Positions 7,309 through 10,899 of a stretch of DNA of 10,899 nt are shown piece after piece; within the stretch, counting starts at the first letter, position 1; every line of letters starts with the position of its first letter. The notes under the pieces were generated by a model. That model saw nothing but the letters and a program-made list of their open reading frames with translations, made no database searches and was not told where the DNA came from. The position numbers and the translations under genes were made by a program. Source of the stretch: CAZBUH01 sp964495095 (lineage in GTDB: Bacteria; Bacillota; Clostridia; Oscillospirales; Oscillospiraceae); contig CAZBUH010000072.1 of assembly GCA_964495095.1 (NCBI GenBank), positions 1 to 10,899 of the forward strand, in the 5' to 3' direction.

Positions 7309-8638
7309 AATAGGTTTTATTTCGCTTGGCTGCGCAAAAAACCTTATAGACAGCGAGCAGATGCTGTATCTTTTAAACGATGCGGGCATGGAGATATCCT
7401 CCGACGTTGAGGATGCGGACGCGGTGATAGTGAACACCTGCGGCTTTATAGAGAGCGCCAAAAGCGAGGCCATAGAGAACATAATAGAGCTGGGCCAGCT
7501 CAAAGCCGAGGGGAAGATAAAGAAGATAATCGTTACCGGTTGCCTGAGCCAGCGTTATAAGGACGAGATGCTCAGGGAGATGCCGGAGATAGACGCCCTT
7601 GTGGGCACGGGCAGCTATAAGGAGATAGTGGAGGTCGTAAAGGCGGCGCTGGAGGGCGGCGAAAAGCCCCGGGTGTTCGGTGATATTAACGCCGTGGACC
7701 CTGGAGGGGACCGGGTGGTGACCACTGGGGATTCCTGGGCCTACATTAAAATAGCCGAGGGCTGCTCCAACTGCTGCGCCTACTGCGTAATCCCCTCGCT
7801 GCGGGGCCGCTACCGCAGCCGGCCGATGGAGGATATTTTAAGCGAGGCCCGGGAGCTGGCGGAGATGGGCGTAAAAGAGCTTATTGTGGTGGCCCAGGAT
7901 ATAACCCGCTACGGTACGGACCTGTACGGCGAAAAGCGCCTGAGCGCCCTTATCGGGGAGCTTTCAAAAATTGAGGGCATACAGTGGATACGTCTGCACT
8001 ACCTGTATCCGGAGGAGACGGACGACGAAATAATCCGCACTGTGGCGGAAAACCCGAAGGTGCTGAAATACCTGGATATCCCCATACAGCACATAAACGA
8101 CGGCATACTGAGAGCTATGAACCGGCGCGGCACCGGCGGCGAGATAAAGGCCCTCTTAAAAAAGCTCCGTGAGGAGATACCCGGAGTGGTGCTCCGCACC
8201 AGCGTTATTGCCGGGCTGCCGGGGGAAGGCGAGGCGGAGTTTGAGGAGCTGTGCCAGTTTCTGCGCGAGGCGAAGATTGAGCGGGCGGGGGTTTTCCCCT
8301 TTTCACCGGAGGAGGGCACGCCGGCGGCGAAGATGGACTATCCGGACGCTGAGACGGCAAACCGCCGGGCGGAGCTTATAATGGAGCTTCAGTCGGATAT
8401 TATGGACGAATTCAACGGCAGACGCATGGGCACGGTAGTGAAGGTTCTTTGCGAGGGCTACGACAGATTGGCGGAGTGCTGGTACGGCAGGAGCTTTGCC
8501 GAGTCCCCGGATGTGGACGGGAAAATATTCTTCACCGGGAAAAATGTGAAGCCCGACACTTTTGTAAATGTGCAGATAACGGACACCGTTGACGGCGACC
8601 TTATGGGCGAGGCTGTAGGGGAGGGGGAGCAGAAATGA
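7298..8638 (+). CDS. rimO: Ribosomal protein S12 (Asp) methylthiotransferase RimO
   Basis: RimO is a radical-SAM iron-sulfur enzyme that adds a methylthio group to a conserved Asp of ribosomal protein S12. The 446-residue product has the N-terminal UPF0004 domain with three cluster Cys: Cys12 (SLGCAKN), Cys48 (NTCGF) and Cys82 (TGCLSQR). The radical-SAM CX3CX2C motif is Cys156, Cys160 and Cys163 in EGCSNCCAYC. A C-terminal TRAM domain follows from about 375, with ESPDVDGKIFF, the PDxDG feature that distinguishes RimO from MiaB. One extra Cys lies within the CX3C gap (Cys159), a mild oddity. AGGGG at 7283-7287 inside recX precedes ATG 7298, and the start overlaps recX. pgsA follows with a four-base ATGA overlap, a neighbour pair common in Firmicutes. 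Confidence 0.96.
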   Translation: MSIKIGFISLGCAKNLIDSEQMLYLLNDAGMEISSDVEDADAVIVNTCGFIESAKSEAIENIIELGQLKAEGKIKKIIVTGCLSQRYKDEMLREMPEIDALVGTGSYKEIVEVVKAALEGGEKPRVFGDINAVDPGGDRVVTTGDSWAYIKIAEGCSNCCAYCVIPSLRGRYRSRPMEDILSEARELAEMGVKELIVVAQDITRYGTDLYGEKRLSALIGELSKIEGIQWIRLHYLYPEETDDEIIRTVAENPKVLKYLDIPIQHINDGILRAMNRRGTGGEIKALLKKLREEIPGVVLRTSVIAGLPGEGEAEFEELCQFLREAKIERAGVFPFSPEEGTPAAKMDYPDAETANRRAELIMELQSDIMDEFNGRRMGTVVKVLCEGYDRLAECWYGRSFAESPDVDGKIFFTGKNVKPDTFVNVQITDTVDGDLMGEAVGEGEQK

Positions 8639-9153
8639 CTTTAGCCAGCAAGATAACGCTGCTGCGTATTGCATTTATACCTGTTTTCATGGCGCTTCTG
8701 CTCCTTGGGCTCAACTATCTGGCCCTCGCCGTGTTTATAATCGCCAGCGTCACGGATTTTGCCGACGGCTACATTGCCCGGCATTATAATCAGATAAGCG
8801 ATTTCGGAAAATTCCTTGACCCCCTTGCCGATAAGCTCCTTGTGCTGTCGGCTATGGTGATATTCTGCCAGTGGGGACGGATGGCGAGCTGGGCGGTAAT
8901 GGTGGTTCTGGCCAGGGAGTTTGCCGTGTCCGGGCTGAGAATGGTGGCCGCCGCCAAGGGAAGCGTTATCGCGGCGGGCTGGTCCGGGAAAATAAAGACG
9001 GCCAGCACAATGGTCGGGCTCTGCGTTATGATGGTGTTCAGCTTCCCGGTGCTGGATTATATTGTAGAGGCGATTATTATTGCAACAACGCTCGTCTCCG
9101 GGGTGGAGTATTTCGTCAGGAACTGGAGCGTGCTCGGACTGAAGGAAAAATAA
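8635..9153 (+). CDS. pgsA: CDP-diacylglycerol-glycerol-3-phosphate 3-phosphatidyltransferase
   Basis: This membrane enzyme makes phosphatidylglycerophosphate from CDP-diacylglycerol and glycerol-3-phosphate, the committed step to phosphatidylglycerol and cardiolipin. The 172-residue protein carries the full CDP-alcohol phosphatidyltransferase motif D-x2-D-G-x2-A-R-x8-G-x3-D-x3-D, with Asp41, Asp44, Gly45, Ala48, Arg49, Gly58, Asp62 and Asp66. Membrane helices flank it at about 8-40 and in the C-terminal half. Length is normal for PgsA. ATG 8635 overlaps the rimO stop as ATGA, with a GGGGAGGGGGAG ribosome binding site at 8618-8629. PgsA rather than phosphatidylserine synthase is favoured by size and by the rimO-pgsA neighbourhood. 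It is the last gene of the co-directional block. Confidence 0.94.
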   Translation: MTLASKITLLRIAFIPVFMALLLLGLNYLALAVFIIASVTDFADGYIARHYNQISDFGKFLDPLADKLLVLSAMVIFCQWGRMASWAVMVVLAREFAVSGLRMVAAAKGSVIAAGWSGKIKTASTMVGLCVMMVFSFPVLDYIVEAIIIATTLVSGVEYFVRNWSVLGLKEK

Positions 9154-9208
9154 AACGCGCGCCCTCCGGCGCACGGCGTTCTGGCCCCCGTTATCGGGGG
9201 CCTTTTTT
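9154..9208 (+). terminator. Tandem hairpin terminator after pgsA
   Basis: A first hairpin pairs 9159-9163 with 9168-9172 and, across a three-base bulge, 9154-9158 with 9176-9180. The second is a textbook intrinsic terminator: GGCCCCCG at 9183-9190, a four-base loop, CGGGGGCC at 9195-9202 and six T at 9203-9208. It ends the operon that runs through pgsA. Confidence 0.95.
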
Positions 9209-9225
9209 ATAAGATGTGTAAAAAA

Positions 9226-9440
9226 GGGGACAGGCACCGTGAACTGTGAGGAACTTAAAATATTAAGGCCCTCAAATCAGCACTGCTGAGCCCTGTGGGC
9301 CATATGGCCGCCGCGGAGAACCTGTGCAGATTCCAGGCGCAGTTTTGTCAAACGCCTTTCACGGGCTTCGGATAAGAAGCCGGGATTTCAGACAACCGTC
9401 CTTCAGCCTCCACCGTATCTTACTGATGCGGCGGCTGAGT
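9226..9440 (+). ncRNA. HEARO-like (omega RNA) structured RNA, orphan
   Basis: HEARO RNAs are the guide scaffolds of IscB/IsrB nucleases, normally encoded just upstream of that gene. Seen here on the + strand: a GGCCCTCAAATCAG core with TCAG (9277-9280) pairing CTGA (9286-9289); an adjacent GCCC/GGGC hairpin (9290-9293 with 9297-9300); GGCC at 9267-9270 able to close over GGCC at 9306-9309; AGGCG/CGCCT (9335-9339 with 9353-9357); GGCTTC/GAAGCC (9364-9369 with 9376-9381); a pseudoknot-like TTGTC/GACAA (9345-9349 with 9391-9395); and a final CAGCC/GGCTG stem (9404-9408 with 9433-9437) with an inner CCG/CGG. The CCCTCAAATC core plus paired hairpins is what I recall of the HEARO family; that identification is memory-based. 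No iscB or isrB start follows. The ends are approximate. The minus strand would fold too, but the core motif reads on the + strand. Confidence 0.55.
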
Positions 9441-9604
9441 TTTCAAAGACAAGATTATATTATTCTTAAGATACCTGGTACTTGATGCATCGCTGTAATC
9501 GGTCGAGGTACTGTCGGAAAACATGCCTGCCATCGAACTGCTTGGAAAAAAATCTCTGCATAATTGTCTACATTTCCATCAACAGGGAACTTACTAATGT
9601 AAGT
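9441..9604 (-). mobile_element. Remnant of unknown origin, possibly an insertion-sequence end
   Basis: This segment separates the HEARO-like RNA from the lipoprotein pseudogene. Read on the minus strand it starts near 9594 with GTAAGTTCCCTG, then two similar units TGTTGATGGAAA and TGTAGACAATTA, which is the style of repeated transposon ends (IS66- or IS21-like at best). A 31-codon minus-strand ORF (9561 down to 9466, MQRFFSKQFDGRHV...) and an overlapping + strand frame (VEVLSENMPAIELLG...) both look protein-like. I recognise neither, and neither has a good ribosome binding site. A hairpin ACTTAC/GTAAGT (9589-9594 with 9599-9604) sits at the boundary with the lipoprotein sequence. No transposase is present. 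Confidence 0.35.
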
Positions 9605-9837
9605 ACCGATCCATTTTGGCTGGAAGCATACAAATTCTGTTCAATGCTTGAAAGCATACTGTCTTCGTCTTTTTTTGCGTCTCCTATATTTTGCTCTGTC
9701 TCAGAAGAATATGCTTCATCTTCAAAAGCTTCGATGGTTTGACTGTCTTCGCTGCCCAAATTTGCTGAATTATCTTGGCAGCTGCATAAGCAGACACTTA
9801 AAATAAGCATTGCACATATTACCTTACCGCTTTTTTC
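9568..9837 (-). pseudogene. Truncated lipoprotein gene, minus strand
   Basis: The minus-strand frame reads EKSGKVICAMLILSVCLCSCQDNS, a basic stretch, a hydrophobic segment and a lipobox whose Cys codon is at 9778-9780, followed by an acidic, Ser-rich linker typical of a secreted lipoprotein. There is no usable start: no ATG, GTG or TTG with a Shine-Dalgarno lies at the expected place, and the position where MKK would be expected reads TTT-GAA-AAA. Upstream the DNA becomes the tRNA-Ser promoter. Downstream the frame runs into unrelated sequence near 9600 and stops at 9568-9570; another frame reads WIGTYISKFPVDGN over the break. The gene seems to have lost both ends. The + strand frame over the same bases (9482-9742) is its shadow. 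Original function unknown. Confidence 0.55.
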
Positions 9838-9864
9838 AAATGCAAAATAAATGCCGATTTGCTC

Positions 9865-9893
9865 TTGACTTTGTGCTCCCAATAAATTATAAT
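9865..9893 (+). promoter_or_regulatory. Near-consensus promoter of tRNA-Ser
   Basis: TTGACT (9865-9870) and TATAAT (9888-9893) are separated by exactly 17 bases, so transcription should start near 9900, about 30 bases before the tRNA. It is the strongest sigma-A promoter in the window and fits a stable RNA gene. Confidence 0.88.
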
Positions 9894-9929
9894 GATAAAG
9901 CTTTAAAGATTTCGTATCGGGCAGCACGT

Positions 9930-10022
9930 GGAGAAGTCGCGTAGTTTGGTCGAGCGCGCACGATTGGAAATCGTGTAGGCCTCAAAAGGGTCTCGAGGGT
10001 TCAAATCCCTCCTTCTCCGCCA
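9930..10022 (+). tRNA. tRNA-Ser (anticodon GGA)
   Basis: A 93-base gene with acceptor stem GGAGAAG (9930-9936) pairing CTTCTCC (10012-10018), discriminator G 10019 and an encoded CCA at 10020-10022. The anticodon stem 9959-9963/9971-9975 holds the loop TTGGAAA with anticodon GGA at 9966-9968, reading UCC and UCU serine codons. The T arm is GAGGG (9995-9999), loop TTCAAAT and CCCTC (10007-10011). The long variable arm between 9976 and 9994 is typical of type II serine tRNAs. All arms are intact. The DNA on both sides is decayed, so the gene may mark an old integration hotspot. Confidence 0.97.
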
Positions 10023-10055
10023 TCAAAAGGGTACGAAAAAGATTCACCCCGCAGG

Positions 10056-10080
10056 AAGCCCGATTTTATCGGGCTTTTTT
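10056..10080 (+). terminator. Intrinsic terminator of tRNA-Ser
   Basis: AAGCCCGAT (10056-10064) and ATCGGGCTT (10068-10076) form a nine-pair stem with a TTT loop, followed by T to 10080. It lies 34 bases after the CCA and ends the tRNA transcript. Confidence 0.93.
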
Positions 10081-10188
10081 ACTGCCAATAGGCCGTTTTT
10101 CAGAGTTTCAAAATCGTAGATGAAAAGTCGGCTTTTTCCCTTTGAGGATAGATACGAACTAATATAACAACTGAACACAGAACAAGAA
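10081..10188. other. Non-coding stretch after the tRNA terminator
   Basis: I see no gene, promoter or RNA structure here. The minus-strand frame across it would run through three terminator hairpins and is not credible. Confidence 0.5.
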
Positions 10189-10222
10189 CGGCAGATAGTT
10201 ACATCACTACCTGCCGATTTTT
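10189..10222 (+). terminator. Intrinsic terminator
   Basis: CGGCAG (10189-10194) pairs with CTGCCG (10211-10216), and TAGT (10196-10199) with ACTA (10206-10209) inside, with one mismatch and a six-base loop. ATTTTT follows at 10217-10222. No gene in the window feeds it from upstream except read-through of the tRNA transcript. Confidence 0.8.
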
Positions 10223-10232
10223 GCCGTCCTCG

Positions 10233-10273
10233 GAGCCAATCGTTTTTGAAAAGAAGCGGTTGGCTCTTTTTTT
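10233..10273 (+). terminator. Second intrinsic terminator in tandem
   Basis: GAGCCAATCG (10233-10242) pairs with CGGTTGGCTC (10257-10266), ten pairs including one G-T, around a 14-base loop. T-run to 10273. It starts only 11 bases after the preceding terminator. Confidence 0.85.
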
Positions 10274-10370
10274 GTTTCACAAGCAAAGAAGCAAGATAAT
10301 GATCTTTTCAGATTCACCCCAGCAAAGAGCAATGAAACGGATTATGACAGCCGTTCCACGATTCCGTTCC

Positions 10371-10591
10371 AAAGGAGGCGGTATAATGGCGCTTCGCGTA
10401 CACGGCAGAGATGTGCGACTGCCGGTACTGCCCATATTGCTGCGGAAAAAGAAAATGCACAGCCAGCAGCTGCCCTTCAATTCCGGGCACGGGTGTTTGA
10501 GCAATGCTTACCGGCTATGTGCAAAGGAAATTCTGCCGAACTTTTTTGCAGAAAATTGTTCCGGGAAAGATTGCTGGATGGTGCCTTTTAG
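10371..10591 (+). pseudogene. Frame-broken gene for a small Cys-rich protein
   Basis: A perfect AAAGGAGG (10371-10378) stands seven bases before ATG 10386. The frame from that ATG reads poorly (MALRVHGRDVRLPVLP...) and stays open to 10670. One base over, directly after the ATG, a frame reads FAYTAEMCDCRYCPYCCGKRKC with seven Cys between 10411 and the stop at 10498-10500. The third frame then continues plausibly as AALQFRARVFEQCLPAMCKGNSAELFCRKLFRERLL to a stop at 10589-10591. The simplest reading is one gene with two frameshifts: an N-terminal Cys cluster, possibly zinc-binding, and a helical C-terminus. The style resembles small accessory genes of Clostridial integrative elements, but I cannot name it. 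A 149-residue ORF call over 10221-10670 would start inside a terminator and is unlikely to be real. Confidence 0.45.
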
Positions 10592-10779
10592 CGTTTCGTG
10601 TGTAATGGGATATATTTGCCTGAGGGAAGCTGCCGCGCACATTCTCTTTGAAATGTTTGGAGGAAAATGAAGCGGCCATAGACGTATTTGATTTTGTTCA
10701 GAGCAGGTGATCCTGCGGTACCGGGGCATCCAGGTCCGTTATTACTGATTCCCGACGTGCATCCTTTTTCAATTATTCA
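10592..10779. other. No intact gene
   Basis: Only short open stretches remain. One frame ends LREAAAHILFEMFGGK at 10670; another reads EENEAAIDVFDFVQSR to a stop at 10708-10710. They may be further fragments of the decayed element at 10371-10591. GGAGG at 10659-10663 precedes an ATG at 10667 that reaches a stop after four codons. Confidence 0.4.
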
Positions 10780-10899
10780 ATGAAAACGCCCCCTTTCCTT
10801 CTGTTATACAGAAATCAGGGGGCGTTTGGCCAGTTCTTTGACAGACTGAACGGCATGTATATGCCGTGGATTTTTTTTGTTTACGGAGAAATAATAACG
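10780..10899 (+). CDS. Possible partial ORF running off the window end
   Basis: From ATG 10780 the frame stays open for 40 codons to the window edge and reads MKTPPFLLLYRNQGAFGQFFDRLNG... It looks protein-like, but there is no Shine-Dalgarno before the ATG. The same bases form two long hairpins, the second with an eight-T run. The segment may equally be a non-coding end of a mobile element. I favour non-coding. Confidence 0.2.
   Translation, partial: MKTPPFLLLYRNQGAFGQFFDRLNGMYMPWIFFVYGEIIT
10784..10827. repeat. Long inverted repeat
   Basis: AAACGCCCCCT (10784-10794) pairs perfectly with AGGGGGCGTTT (10817-10827), and TTCTG/CAGAA (10799-10803 with 10809-10813) continues the stem inward. On the minus strand the T-run is TTTT, so it could act as a terminator for a gene to the right reading leftward; on the + strand no T-run follows. 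Confidence 0.6.
10850..10878 (+). terminator. Candidate intrinsic terminator
   Basis: ACGGCAT (10850-10856), a four-base loop and ATGCCGT (10861-10867) form a seven-pair stem, followed after GGA by eight T (10871-10878). The three-base gap before the T-run makes it less than ideal. Confidence 0.55.

Noticed and set aside
9482..9742. + strand ORF of 86 codons
   Set aside because: It runs opposite the lipoprotein signal peptide and linker, crosses the junction at 9600, and its Ser/Phe-rich sequence is typical of an antisense shadow.
9995..10022. Attachment site from a duplicated tRNA-Ser 3' end
   Set aside because: I looked for a second copy of the tRNA 3' end in the window and found none, and no integrase is present.
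10044..10286. Minus-strand ORF of 80 codons
   Set aside because: It spans three terminator hairpins and has no family resemblance.
10838..10863. Promoter with TTGACA at 10838-10843
   Set aside because: The only -10-like sequence (TATATG) is 14 bases away, too close, and lies within a hairpin.
1..10899. CRISPR array
   Set aside because: No regularly spaced direct repeats were seen anywhere in the window.

Overview
The window looks like chromosomal DNA of a moderately GC-rich anaerobic Firmicute, most likely class Clostridia (Oscillospirales-like). This is inferred from AGGAGG-type ribosome binding sites, a DUF1385 (YqhQ-type) membrane protein next to prmC, and the recA/recX/rimO/pgsA cluster. 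No rRNA or species marker is present, so the taxonomy is inference. ATA (Ile) and AGG (Arg) codons are frequent even in recA and rimO, so they are native usage and not a sign of transfer.

Positions 1-197 are a non-coding leader with three inverted repeats and a weak candidate promoter. From 198 to 9153 nine genes run on the + strand with short gaps or overlaps: a lipoprotein with four DxNxDG-like loops, an OmpR-family response regulator, its membrane histidine kinase, the DUF1385 membrane protein, prmC (release-factor methyltransferase), recA, recX, rimO (ribosomal protein S12 methylthiotransferase) and pgsA (phosphatidylglycerophosphate synthase). From prmC onward the genes overlap or nearly abut, which suggests translational coupling. 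Two hairpins, the second with a T6 run, end the block at 9154-9208. The first three genes look like a sensory module: surface lipoprotein, regulator and kinase. The rest are housekeeping genes for translation, recombination and membrane lipid synthesis.

From 9209 on the window changes to decayed accessory DNA. The most interesting item is a strongly structured + strand segment at about 9226-9440. It resembles a HEARO (omega RNA) of the IscB/IsrB family of RNA-guided nucleases, but no iscB or isrB gene follows it. Next come a remnant of unknown origin (about 9441-9600) and a 5'- and 3'-damaged lipoprotein pseudogene on the minus strand. An intact tRNA-Ser(GGA) with encoded CCA follows, with a near-perfect promoter and its own terminator.

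Beyond the tRNA are two further tandem terminators, a frame-broken Cys-rich small gene with a perfect Shine-Dalgarno sequence, and another hairpin cluster at the window's end. This tail looks like the scar of integrative or transposable elements beside a tRNA gene. No complete mobile element, integrase or transposase is present.
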